The notes: generated by a model from the letters alone, not told the origin. A stretch of 64,000 nucleotides of DNA from Cohaesibacter sp. (GCA_025800105.1 JAOXSG010000063.1:1-64000), one strand, 5' to 3'; positions 9,443-18,338 are shown, counted from the stretch's first letter. Numbers and translations: made by a program.

Positions 9443-9796
9443 TTAATCGTTGGTAGTAACTGAATCAGAAATTGGTTTCTTGCGACTGGAAAAGAAGCTC
9501 ATTGTAGCCAAGATCATTGCGGCAAAACCCCAAACATTCATATCTCCGAATGAACCGGTCATAGATGCTAAGAATGCTAGGCCACTGGCCAAGGCAAAAA
9601 TGACCATTGCCGCTTTAGGAAGAGCAAAAGCAAATGCTCCACCTATAAAGAATACAAGTCCAACAAGAATGCCAACTGAACCAGCCTGCATAGTGGATTG
9701 GTCATTTGCAAGATTACTGCCTGCCGTCACGACACACGATTGAAGAAATACCAGTAAACCCAGCATGAGTCCGATGATGCCCGTTGCGATTTTCAT
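9443..9796 (-). CDS. Small membrane protein (lipoprotein-like N-terminus)
   Basis: 117 aa, hydrophobic segments, LVFLQSC near N-terminus. Confidence 0.55.
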   Translation of the reverse strand: MKIATGIIGLMLGLLVFLQSCVVTAGSNLANDQSTMQAGSVGILVGLVFFIGGAFAFALPKAAMVIFALASGLAFLASMTGSFGDMNVWGFAAMILATMSFFSSRKKPISDSVTTND

Positions 9797-9901
9797 AATT
9801 TTCTCCTTTTGAAGATTCTATGTTTGTGAGTGCAACTTAGAATATTAATACGGGACTCACAATCCGTCGATTAATAATCCACATTCCGCCATTGATGGAG
9901 C

Positions 9902-10162
9902 ATGAATGTGCAAAAGACAATCGGCTGGAACCTCCGCAAGCTCCGGGTAACCAAAGGTCTGTCTCAAGAACGGCTCGCCTTGGAAGCAGGGATTGATCGC
10001 TCCTATGTAGGACGGGTCGAGCGAGGCTCGGAGAATGTAACTGTGGCAACCTTAGAAGCCTTCACCTCGGTTCTGGGCGTGCATGTTTCCGAGCTGTTTG
10101 CTGAAGTGAAAGAAGGGGCCGTAAGGCCTCAACCCCTTCGATCAGGGCGCAAACCCAAATAA
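9902..10162 (+). CDS. XRE-family HTH transcriptional regulator
   Basis: NLRKLRVTKGLSQERLALEAGIDRSYVGRVERGSENVTVATLEAFTSVLGV. Confidence 0.9.
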   Translation: MNVQKTIGWNLRKLRVTKGLSQERLALEAGIDRSYVGRVERGSENVTVATLEAFTSVLGVHVSELFAEVKEGAVRPQPLRSGRKPK

Positions 10163-10186
10163 TCAAAAGCGACTTCTCACGCCCTG

Positions 10187-10807
10187 CTACGGGCTTTTTG
10201 AGCCATTTTGCAGGGCAAGGGCCAGTGGTTCAAGAATACGCTTAGTGAGCCCCTGTAGGGCGCTGGGCAACTGACTGGTTAGGCTATCAATATCAAAGGG
10301 GGTTGCATCGGGTTTGAGTTCGATTTCTGACAAGGTCAGGCTGGTGTGCCAGTTATCGGGCATTTCCTTGAGCTGATGCTTGATGGTGTTAAGGGCTGAC
10401 ATGAATTGCGCACGATATGCTGAATTTTCTTCAGGTAACTGCAATTGAATGTTGATGGATAATCCTTGGAATGTGAAAACATCCAGCTCAATCATGATTG
10501 GCAAGGTTGGAAGAATGAAAGTGTCACCATTCTTGATCTCAAGACCGAACTTGAAATCCACATAACCATGATCAGCAAATTCATGCTTGCATGGATCTAT
10601 TAGCCTCAGACGAACCTGATCCGTTTTGGCCTTGCTTTCTATATCTGCAATCAGAGGCCAAATGCGGGCTTGCACAAAATCACTACTATTCAGATCTAAT
10701 TTTGTAATGGCATTGATTACATCTTTATGCTGTGTCCAAAGCGCATTGGCTTGAGTGAGCTCGTCTAGAGTCATTGGTTTGTTCCTCAAATGCTGTGGGT
10801 TGATCAT
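10187..10807 (-). CDS. Hypothetical protein
   Basis: 206-aa ORF in island gene block. Confidence 0.5.
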   Translation of the reverse strand: MINPQHLRNKPMTLDELTQANALWTQHKDVINAITKLDLNSSDFVQARIWPLIADIESKAKTDQVRLRLIDPCKHEFADHGYVDFKFGLEIKNGDTFILPTLPIMIELDVFTFQGLSINIQLQLPEENSAYRAQFMSALNTIKHQLKEMPDNWHTSLTLSEIELKPDATPFDIDSLTSQLPSALQGLTKRILEPLALALQNGSKSP

Positions 10808-10823
10808 GCAGGGCTGATAATTG

Positions 10824-10858
10824 AAAAGGGATCAAAAATATATTTTTGATCCCTTTTT
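10824..10858 (-). terminator. Stem-loop terminator downstream of DUF3768 gene
   Basis: AAAAGGGATCAAAAATATATTTTTGATCCCTTTTT, strong stem with T/A tracts. Confidence 0.75.
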
Positions 10859-10862
10859 GTTC

Positions 10863-11192
10863 TCAATACTCTTCCGCCATCATAATGGTCAAAACCCGCT
10901 TGGTAAGTTCAGGGTTGGCTGGGTCTGGTGAATGATAGAGCATATCATTGTCATAACAGTCGATCTTCCAGAAGTACCGATCCCCTTGGAAACTAAGACT
11001 ACCAAAGTCATGCTCCCCATATGGGTCATTATCCTCGGTAAAGGTGTTGTAGCCTTTGATAGCATCAAATAGTTCAAGCTTGGCAGTGGGTGATAAGCGA
11101 TCCGTTCCATTGGTGATCATGACCTGCCCACCAAGAAAGCTTTGCCTGAAGGCATCATTGAGTTGGCAAATCTGTTCGGCTTTACTGATCAT
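10863..11192 (-). CDS. DUF3768 domain-containing protein
   Basis: NDAFRQSFLGGQVMITNGTDRL...FDAIKGYNTFTEDNDPYGEHDFGSLSFQGDRYFWKIDCYD; start ATG overlaps upstream stop (ATGA). Confidence 0.75.
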   Translation of the reverse strand: MISKAEQICQLNDAFRQSFLGGQVMITNGTDRLSPTAKLELFDAIKGYNTFTEDNDPYGEHDFGSLSFQGDRYFWKIDCYDNDMLYHSPDPANPELTKRVLTIMMAEEY

Positions 11193-11827
11193 TCTTCCCA
11201 ATCCCATTCAATCTCTGACAGGGTGGTTTTGGGGTGAAGCATCGCAAGTTGGCACACATCGCGTGTGATAGAGTCCATATCAGGATAATCACGCCATTTG
11301 AGCCGAAAGCTGGTCGAGCCAGCTTTGCCGACGACAACAGCTAAATAGAAGGCCTCATCATCTTCTTCGATATCACGGGTCAGCACTAAGCTACCAACAC
11401 CGATCTTCGACCATTCGCTGGGAAGGGTGCCTTTCAGGCTCAAGCCAGAAGCGTTGCCTTCCGAAGCGCCACCATCCTCAGACTTACCCTCATCACTGGC
11501 GATCAGTTCCAATTGTGGCTTGCTGTCTTCTTCGGGCAAATGACCTTGAAGCTGCTCATACACCTCTTTCTGGATCCGGGGCATAAACAGCTTGCCGCTG
11601 GAAAAGACCCGACCTTTGGGCACACGATTGGCCAAAGCCATCACCTCATCACCTTTCACAGCAACAATTTGTGCGCCCATCGCAGCAGCTCCAGCTTTGG
11701 CATCAACCACACTATCGGCGTCAAACCAAGATCCTCGGGGCGGCTCGGTGCCATTCCGATCAAACACTACAAGGGCGGGCACATCAGAATCGACATAGCT
11801 TATCTGTTTGGCTGCATCTGCCATCAT
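11189..11827 (-). CDS. Hypothetical protein
   Basis: Start at MMADAAKQ; translationally coupled to the downstream DUF3768 gene. Confidence 0.55.
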   Translation of the reverse strand: MMADAAKQISYVDSDVPALVVFDRNGTEPPRGSWFDADSVVDAKAGAAAMGAQIVAVKGDEVMALANRVPKGRVFSSGKLFMPRIQKEVYEQLQGHLPEEDSKPQLELIASDEGKSEDGGASEGNASGLSLKGTLPSEWSKIGVGSLVLTRDIEEDDEAFYLAVVVGKAGSTSFRLKWRDYPDMDSITRDVCQLAMLHPKTTLSEIEWDWEE

Positions 11828-12077
11828 ACATCTCCAAGTCTGGAAAAAGGGGAAGATAGGGGCTGGAATGATACCAGCGAGCCGAACCAATCAGGGCTAA
11901 AGGGCAGCAGCAAGCGCCACCCACAAAAAAGCGCCGGAACTGGCCGACGCTTATCTATACTAACTCATAATTGTGCAAATGTCAAATTACATCTATAATA
12001 ATATCAATTACTTAGTCCGCAAACCGAGCTTAAAGGCAGCAGGCCAAAGGGGTTTTCGGCCCGCTGCAGGCTGTGCG

Positions 12078-13922
12078 TTATTTGCGTTTCCACCGACTAG
12101 ATTTCATCTTAGCTGAAGCTGAATTTGGTCGTGCACTTTTCCCCGATTTGGTATGAGAAGCCGTACTCGGTTTTGATTTCTTGCCTTTTCGCCGCTTCCT
12201 TTTTGCGAACTTGGCTTCAGATGGAGCGGTTTCCTCAGATTGCTCCTGAGAAATTTCTTTATAGGCCTTGGCAAACTGGGCAAGATCAAGAACACATCGT
12301 CGCTGTCCATTGCCCGCGATGTTGACGCTTTGCACGTGATTGCCTCTTCCATCGGTGAGGTAAACACCGTGCTCCATCAGGGTTTTCCAGATATGTACAA
12401 CCATCCGTTCACCAGCTGCTGGGTTGGAGGGCAGCAGACCTTCGCAAAGACGATCAAAGCCTTTTGTCGTCATGATAAGCTTGTGATTGCCTTCGTTAAT
12501 GAAGCCGTCGATCTTCTTCAGATCAGCATTGCTGCTGATTTCAGCTTGAGTATGTGATGGAAAGGTTTCGAACTCCAGCTGATCCGATATATGCTCCATG
12601 ATGGTTTCCAAGGTCAGTTCATGCCCGAATGCTGTCTTAACAATTTCCTGATAAGCCCAGCAGCAAGATTTTTGGACATCAAGTCTTGTGCATGGCAGAA
12701 TGTCAGCCTCCACAGCAAGCACACCTGCGGCTTTAAGCACCCCAATTTTTCGTGCTATGCGGTTTTTCTTGGGCTCGTCCGTTTTGCAAGACCTAACAAA
12801 CTTCTCGATTATTTCGGCGATGTGCATTGGAATTTCAGCCTGATGCGCGGTTAGATAATCCACCCAGACCTTACCTGCTGTTCCGTAAAAGCTAGCAGCA
12901 TCTTGAGCCAATGCTTCTGTTTGCTGCCGGTTCAATGGAGACCTATCTTTATCCAAAATGACTGATGGATCCCAGATGCCGAACTTGGTTTCAGGGATAG
13001 GCAGGTCGAAAAGACGGACACGGTCACTATCCTGCAGCTCGACATGACCAGCGAGTACCCAGAAAATAGGTGATGGGCTTGAAGACAAGGCTATGCAACA
13101 ATAACGCTCCCTACTACCCGCTCCGATAGCCATTCGGGATATACCTTTTGGTCTGCCTGCCGTGAGCGTGTGAACGACCTCATAGGCATTTTCCATGCGC
13201 CGTTGTAAGCTTCCGGTCGTGGTTTCGATGTCATCCAGTATGAGGGTGTTGTCATTAAAATAAACTGCGACCTCATCCAGCTTTGTGTCGGACACCCGCC
13301 ATCCCGGCACTTCATCAGGATTGTTGAACACTGATGCTGCTCCACGGATCATCGTCGTCTTGCCGGTAGATGTTTTGGCGCAGAAATTGATGACCATGGT
13401 CTCCGGGAGGCCTGCGTCATATAGCAAGGGGCCAGCTAACGCTGCACACATGGTGACTAAGGTCGGCTTTGACTTGACCATGGGACCTGCCACATATCTC
13501 TTCCATTCATCGAAGGTTCCCTTTGATTGACCAATACTGATGCCTTCGTCACCTGCATTCATGTCGAGAAAAAGGAGCCTCTCTGCATCGAGTTGGACGA
13601 TGGCGTCGTACAGCAAATACCGCCGCTCATCCCCACATTCGACCCATCCAGTTTTGCGACGCAGAGCACCGGCCTTGTCGGGCAACGAGTTTATGAGATC
13701 CTGAACGCGATATTGCTTTGGGTCGGCTCCGGCTTTTCTGAGTTCGCCGTCTAGTCGGCTTGGGCTCTGGAAGGTATCCATATCAATAACCTGAACCATC
13801 CTTCCTCTGTTTCCAGTCTTCTCGACGGAGACAAGCACGACATCGACATCATTTAGCTCGTCGTACAGGCGGCTAACTTTTGGCAAAACGATGCCGGAAT
13901 GCGTGTTAGATTTGAGTTTCAT
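12078..13922 (-). CDS. DUF927-family ATPase (helicase/primase-associated), basic C-terminal tail
   Basis: CAKTSTGKTTMIRGAASVFNNP (Walker A), NTLILDDIETTTG (Walker B), RPKGISRM; C-terminus KRKRRKGKKSKPSTASHTKSGKSARP. Confidence 0.75.
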   Translation of the reverse strand: MKLKSNTHSGIVLPKVSRLYDELNDVDVVLVSVEKTGNRGRMVQVIDMDTFQSPSRLDGELRKAGADPKQYRVQDLINSLPDKAGALRRKTGWVECGDERRYLLYDAIVQLDAERLLFLDMNAGDEGISIGQSKGTFDEWKRYVAGPMVKSKPTLVTMCAALAGPLLYDAGLPETMVINFCAKTSTGKTTMIRGAASVFNNPDEVPGWRVSDTKLDEVAVYFNDNTLILDDIETTTGSLQRRMENAYEVVHTLTAGRPKGISRMAIGAGSRERYCCIALSSSPSPIFWVLAGHVELQDSDRVRLFDLPIPETKFGIWDPSVILDKDRSPLNRQQTEALAQDAASFYGTAGKVWVDYLTAHQAEIPMHIAEIIEKFVRSCKTDEPKKNRIARKIGVLKAAGVLAVEADILPCTRLDVQKSCCWAYQEIVKTAFGHELTLETIMEHISDQLEFETFPSHTQAEISSNADLKKIDGFINEGNHKLIMTTKGFDRLCEGLLPSNPAAGERMVVHIWKTLMEHGVYLTDGRGNHVQSVNIAGNGQRRCVLDLAQFAKAYKEISQEQSEETAPSEAKFAKRKRRKGKKSKPSTASHTKSGKSARPNSASAKMKSSRWKRK

Positions 13923-13951
13923 TTTATGTGCCTTTCTGCCGTCTGATGGCG

Positions 13952-14028
13952 GCGATTGAATACAACCCTGCTATCATTGCGATTGACACGACGGGGGCGC
14001 TATCAGTCGCAGCAATCGCGTCAATCGC
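13952..14028. repeat. Iteron-like cluster of GCGATTG motifs, including a 9-bp perfect inverted repeat
   Basis: GCGATTG at 13952 and 13979; CAATCGC at 14013 and 14022; GCGATTGAC (13979..13987) / GTCAATCGC (14020..14028). Confidence 0.55.
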
Positions 14029-14223
14029 GGGGTTTCAAAAAGGTATGGGGTTAGTGACTAGAAGAGCAGTCAGGGCGTTTGCAGTGTTGGCAACTTCCCA
14101 ACTGCTTTACCGCTCAACTAGCCAATCTGATGCACACAGAGCGGAGCTACACGCATCTTTGGGCACCTCATGAGCTGAAGGCGACGACAGGATTGGTGAA
14201 GTCGCCGACAGCTTGAGCTCTGC

Positions 14224-15015
14224 TCACCATGGCGTTGTCAGCCTCAGTTTCGGCCTGTATCGCTCGGCAACTGGATCTCTGCGCAGACCGCGCAACATCA
14301 TCCGATCGCCGAGGTAATACTGGTAAAGATAAGACCACAGCTCGCAGTTGAGATCGGCTGGAAGGCGGTTATAGTCTGCAGAGGTCTCCTGTTTACCAGT
14401 CTTGGGATTCTTCGTCTGATAACCAGAGCGAATGCCAAACCAATTTTTGTAAGCATATGTAAGAGGCTCTGGCCATTCACCTGGATTAACCACCTTGGTT
14501 ACGACAGGGCGGTATGCCAGTTCATGGGGGCCGAATGCTTCCTTCAGGCCAGCCAGTACAGCTTTTTTATCGCTGGACAAGATCACACCGTGTAAATGCG
14601 GCTTATACCCCAGATCCTCATTCTTGAATCTGTTGAACGATAAATCGACACCAGCAATTATAATCTCGCTCTTGAGCGGTGACCGTTCTATGCGCTTGGA
14701 GCACATGCCAATGAAAGCCAACATGTCAAAGGTGTGGAGTTGACCTCTTGGAATGTAATCATGCTCCGTGATGATGGTGAAGCTGACCCAGCCCTCTTCG
14801 TGAAATTCTTGCCGGTAGAACTCCCAGCATAGATTTTTCCGGAAAAGATATAGGCACTTATGACAACCATCACGGCAGCAGCGGTTCCCCGGTCTACACC
14901 GAGGAACCTTCTTGTTACAACGCTTTCGGAGAATGCGGCTGAGGACCTTATGGCGCTTGACCGCCTTCTTGAAATTTCCAAATTTATCAGGAAACTCAAA
15001 GGGGGAATTACTCAT
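14224..15015 (-). CDS. Replication-initiator-like protein with HUH-type motif and Cys-rich N-terminus
   Basis: Start MSNSPFEFPD (ATGA overlap with upstream alpA stop); CNKKVPRCRPGNRCCRDGCHKC cluster; PHLHGVILS (HUH), YAYKNWFGIRSGY. Confidence 0.6.
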   Translation of the reverse strand: MSNSPFEFPDKFGNFKKAVKRHKVLSRILRKRCNKKVPRCRPGNRCCRDGCHKCLYLFRKNLCWEFYRQEFHEEGWVSFTIITEHDYIPRGQLHTFDMLAFIGMCSKRIERSPLKSEIIIAGVDLSFNRFKNEDLGYKPHLHGVILSSDKKAVLAGLKEAFGPHELAYRPVVTKVVNPGEWPEPLTYAYKNWFGIRSGYQTKNPKTGKQETSADYNRLPADLNCELWSYLYQYYLGDRMMLRGLRRDPVAERYRPKLRLTTPW

Positions 15016-15230
15016 TCTGTATCCCCTTTTTCGGCTTGGTTGATCAGCGCATAGATGTCGCTCTCGCGCCATGCGCTGATGCGGGGACCCAGTTTTATTG
15101 GCTGAGGGATCTCTCCAGCCCTGATTCTCGCATAAAAAGTAGATCGGCTGATTGGCAACATGCCATTTGGGCCGACGATGGCAGAGAGACGCATGAGACG
15201 TTCTGCCTGTACTTTGTTAGTCTGTGTCAT
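15012..15230 (-). CDS. AlpA-family / excisionase-like regulator
   Basis: 72 aa; LMRLSAIVGPNGMLPISRSTFYARIRAGEIPQPIKLGPRISAWRESDIYALI. Confidence 0.88.
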   Translation of the reverse strand: MTQTNKVQAERLMRLSAIVGPNGMLPISRSTFYARIRAGEIPQPIKLGPRISAWRESDIYALINQAEKGDTE

Positions 15231-15334
15231 TTTTCAAAAACCTTCCGTTTTGTTGACATGAAGGAATTTGAACGAGGTGATACTCTTATTGCGGGATATC
15301 CCAAAATCTTATTAGATATCCCATCTACTTCCCA

Positions 15335-16306
15335 CTAACTATCTGAAATATAACGATTTGCATCTCTCAAAATTTCTAAAACAACTTTCCTGTCCACTTG
15401 AAATTCTGTGCCTTCAAGCAAACCTACTATTTGAGAAGTAGCTGGTGAGTTGCCTTCCATTTTGTGATTGAATTTTTTGACAGCAATACCCAAGACCAGC
15501 TTGTAAATGCTTTTAAGACGGAGTTGTTCGATTTCGATGGAGCTGCCTGTTTTCCTATTGCTTTTAGAAGCTAATCGAATGGCATCTGGAACATCCAACG
15601 GGATCTTAGATGCCCATTCGGCAAAACTGGACGGTGTGATTGGCTCCTGCAATTCTTTAGCTTCAATGCTTCTGTTCATTATCTCGAGGCGTAGCTGGAG
15701 ATCTTTCACAAACAGAAGATGCTTATAGCGGAGGGAAAGCCGTTCCTTGAGAGTGTCATCGTTGACAATCCTAGGGTCTTTGTTAAGTGAAAGAACTGCT
15801 GCCTCTTCCACTGTCCAAATCGGCATGATGCTCCAATAATCGAAGTCCGCATTCGCGCTAGCATTGTTGAAGAACTCTAACTCTTCATACTCTTGACTAC
15901 GCCTTGAAATAACTGATTTATCTGGATTTTTCTGCTCATAATGATTATACAGATCTTGCAGTTCTTTATTATCTAGCCCTTGGATGTATCCATCATACTC
16001 ATGTACTTCACGGAGCCACGCACGCAATAATTCACGATTGAGATGTATTTCATCTCTGCCTTCCGTGTTTTTTAAAATTGCAATTCGGCGACCCTCAGAC
16101 AAGCTACTTAATGGTTCAATTTCATTCCAGAACTCTTCATAAACGGCATCAACAATCATATTATTGTCGAAAAGAGCTTCGTCAGCCCATTGCAGCCCAT
16201 TTTTCCCCAGTAAGTCCAAAATGAAATCTTCTAGTTTCTTTCCAAACTCTGGATACTTTGAGCGAAGTATTTTAGAGATTTTGGCCTGCCACAAATGGAT
16301 AGACAT
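15335..16306 (-). CDS. Hypothetical protein
   Basis: ORF 15335..16324, start MSIHLWQAKISKIL likely. Confidence 0.55.
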   Translation of the reverse strand: MSIHLWQAKISKILRSKYPEFGKKLEDFILDLLGKNGLQWADEALFDNNMIVDAVYEEFWNEIEPLSSLSEGRRIAILKNTEGRDEIHLNRELLRAWLREVHEYDGYIQGLDNKELQDLYNHYEQKNPDKSVISRRSQEYEELEFFNNASANADFDYWSIMPIWTVEEAAVLSLNKDPRIVNDDTLKERLSLRYKHLLFVKDLQLRLEIMNRSIEAKELQEPITPSSFAEWASKIPLDVPDAIRLASKSNRKTGSSIEIEQLRLKSIYKLVLGIAVKKFNHKMEGNSPATSQIVGLLEGTEFQVDRKVVLEILRDANRYISDS

Positions 16307-16347
16307 AAATCCCACCTTTCCCAAGTTTTAATTGCAAATAAAGAGCT

Positions 16348-16615
16348 CTATTTTGATGGCCCTGACAAGAATATTGCCCAATCATCCATCATGGCGCGTC
16401 GTCGTTCAAGTAGATCTGAACGGAGATAAGCTGCCTCAACCTTGTTCTTGATGGTATGTGCCAAGGCCATTTCCGCGATTTCATGAGGATATGCTGTAGT
16501 CTCTGCTGCTCAATCCCGGAAAGATGACCGGAAGCCATGGGCCGTATATGGGACTTCAATGCGCTTCAGCATTGTCAAAACATGATGGTAGCTTTGAACC
16601 TGTTCTCCTTCACAT
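16348..16615 (-). pseudogene. C-terminal remnant of a second tyrosine integrase with in-frame TGA
   Basis: Minus strand reads MLKRIEVPYTAHGFRSSFRD*AAETTAYPHEIAEMALAHTIKNKVEAAYLRSDLLERRRAMMDDWAIFLSGPSK*, the typical P4-integrase C-terminus; TGA (16510..16512) replaces the conserved W. Confidence 0.85.
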
Positions 16616-16616
16616 C

Positions 16617-17804
16617 TCAGGCCTCATTCCTCCAACGAATAATCTCCCTAGCCCACCAATCAGCCATTCGAACCCGTTCATCCCAATATTGACCACGATG
16701 GTAGGCCGCACGGACAGCGTTGTCACCAATATGCGCCAGTTCGGCTTCGATGGCATCAGGCGACCATAAGCCGCTTTCATTGAGAAGCGTGGATGCCGAC
16801 GCTCTAAAGCCGTGAGAAGTGGCCTCGTGCTTTTCAAAACCCATCCTTCTTAGGGCCAAGTTCAATGTGTTCTCACTAAGCGGGCGCATATAGTTGCCCT
16901 GAGCAGGGAAGGCCAGTTCATACCTGCCCGTAATTTGGTAAAGCTCATTGAGGACCAACACTGCTTCATCTGGCAGTGGCTTGCGATGTTCACGGCGCAT
17001 TTTGGCGCGTTCTGCTGGGATCGTCCAAACTTTCTTCTCAAAGTCAAACTCAATCCAAGTTGCTTGCCTCAGCTCACCTGGGCGAGGATAGAGAAAGACC
17101 ATGAGTTTAAGAGCAGCCACCGTGGTTGGTGAGCCACCATACCTCCAGATTTCTTTCAATAGTTTTCCAAACTTCTCAGGCTCGAGAATTGCCGCCCTGT
17201 GTTCGGCTTTTGGCGTGATCAATGCTCCACGCAAACCGAATGTCGGATCGTTCTCAGCCCGGCCTGTCGCGATCGCATAACGGAACACTTGACCAATAAA
17301 GGCTCTGACCCGTCGAGCGGTTTCATAATTGCCCTTACCTTCAATGCGCTTAAGTGGCACCAAGACATCAAGTGATGAGATATCACCTATGACACGGTTT
17401 CCAAGATCTTTGGCTGCAAGTTCGAAGTACCACCGCTTTTTATTCATAGTGGCAACTGATTTGCCTTCTTTCTCATCCTTGGCCAGCAGCTCTTCAGCGA
17501 TTGCTGAAAAGGTATTCTCCATTGCCAACTTGCTTTTGATTTTTTCTTGCCGCGCCACCTCAGAGGGATCTGTTCCCTCTGCAAGGAGTGCCTTTGCTTC
17601 TTCACGACGCTTACGAGCCTGAGCCAATGAAATCGCCGGATATGCACCAATATACAAAGTCTTGGATTTTCCGTGAAAACGGTATGCCATACGCCACAGT
17701 TTGGAGCCCGTCTTCGAAACCTGCAGATACAGCCCGCCTCCGTCAAAGTGTTTCGATTGTCCACCGGGCTTGAGTTTTTTGATCGTTGTATCTGTTAAAG
17801 GCAT
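16617..17804 (-). CDS. P4-type tyrosine integrase (DUF4102 + phage integrase domain)
   Basis: MPLTDTTIKKLKPGGQSKHFDGGGLYLQVSKTGSKLWRMAYRFHGKSKTLYIGAYPAISLAQAR; HGFRASASTLLNESG; HRGQYWDERVRMADWWA. Confidence 0.95.
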   Translation of the reverse strand: MPLTDTTIKKLKPGGQSKHFDGGGLYLQVSKTGSKLWRMAYRFHGKSKTLYIGAYPAISLAQARKRREEAKALLAEGTDPSEVARQEKIKSKLAMENTFSAIAEELLAKDEKEGKSVATMNKKRWYFELAAKDLGNRVIGDISSLDVLVPLKRIEGKGNYETARRVRAFIGQVFRYAIATGRAENDPTFGLRGALITPKAEHRAAILEPEKFGKLLKEIWRYGGSPTTVAALKLMVFLYPRPGELRQATWIEFDFEKKVWTIPAERAKMRREHRKPLPDEAVLVLNELYQITGRYELAFPAQGNYMRPLSENTLNLALRRMGFEKHEATSHGFRASASTLLNESGLWSPDAIEAELAHIGDNAVRAAYHRGQYWDERVRMADWWAREIIRWRNEA

Positions 17805-17855
17805 GGGTTTTTCTGGGTTTGGCTAGGGCGATATTGAAACGCTAGTAGAAAAAAG

Positions 17856-17895
17856 CACCCACGACAACCACAAAAACACCCACAGAAGCGCCCAC
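17856..17895. repeat. Putative integrase arm-type sites (CACCCAC repeats)
   Basis: CACCCAC at 17856 and 17877, CGCCCAC at 17889; similar ACCCAC copies at 1993 and 2005 near the other island end. Confidence 0.5.
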
Positions 17896-17982
17896 AAAAT
17901 TCTTGGCTTCAGCTGCACGCCCTCGTACTACACTGGACACTAAAGCCTGCCAATTCATTGAAAATATAGAGAATTTTAAGCA

Positions 17983-18018
17983 ATAAAAAACCCCGCCGGA
18001 CTTAACCGAACGGGGATT
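17983..18018 (-). terminator. Rho-independent terminator downstream of tRNA-Leu
   Basis: Minus strand AAAATCCCCGTTCGGTTAAGTCCGGCGGGGTTTTTT. Confidence 0.75.
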
Positions 18019-18019
18019 T

Positions 18020-18106
18020 TGGTGCCCAGGAGAGGACTCGAACCTCCACTTCCATACAGAAACTAGCACCTGAAGCTAGCGCGTCTACCAGTTCCGCCAC
18101 CTGGGC
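18020..18106 (-). tRNA. tRNA-Leu (anticodon CAG), CCA encoded
   Basis: GCCCAGGTGGCGGAACTGGTAGACGCGCTAGCTTCAGGTGCTAGTTTCTGTATGGAAGTGGAGGTTCGAGTCCTCTCCTGGGCACCA on minus strand. Confidence 0.96.
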
Positions 18107-18338
18107 AACTCAGGTGTGAGGCGGTTTTTAAGGAGGTATGATTGGAAAGTCAACGCAGCAATTTTAAAAATGTGCACAATTCACACGATAAAATTTCGTC
18201 AAACGGTGCAGTATGGGGAAAGTCTGCGATTCTGCGCTTCACATAGTGTTGTGTAAGGATTATGCACAAAGGATAAGATAGCCGATCTTTCCCTGATCTT
18301 TTATCATATGCGCCAGATCGCAAAAGGACCTCATCATC

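Noticed and set aside
14050-14130. tRNA-like sequence on the minus strand (GATTGGCTAGTTGAGCGGTAAAGCAGTTGGGAAGTTGCCAAC)
   Set aside because: D-arm and anticodon-arm resemblance, but no U33-type anticodon loop, no proper T-arm (GGTTCRA) and no matching 3' acceptor; treated as part of the structured origin-like gap.
13928-14173. 81-aa plus-strand ORF in the rep/DUF927 gap
   Set aside because: Overlaps the iteron/hairpin cluster; no recognisable domain or clear RBS.
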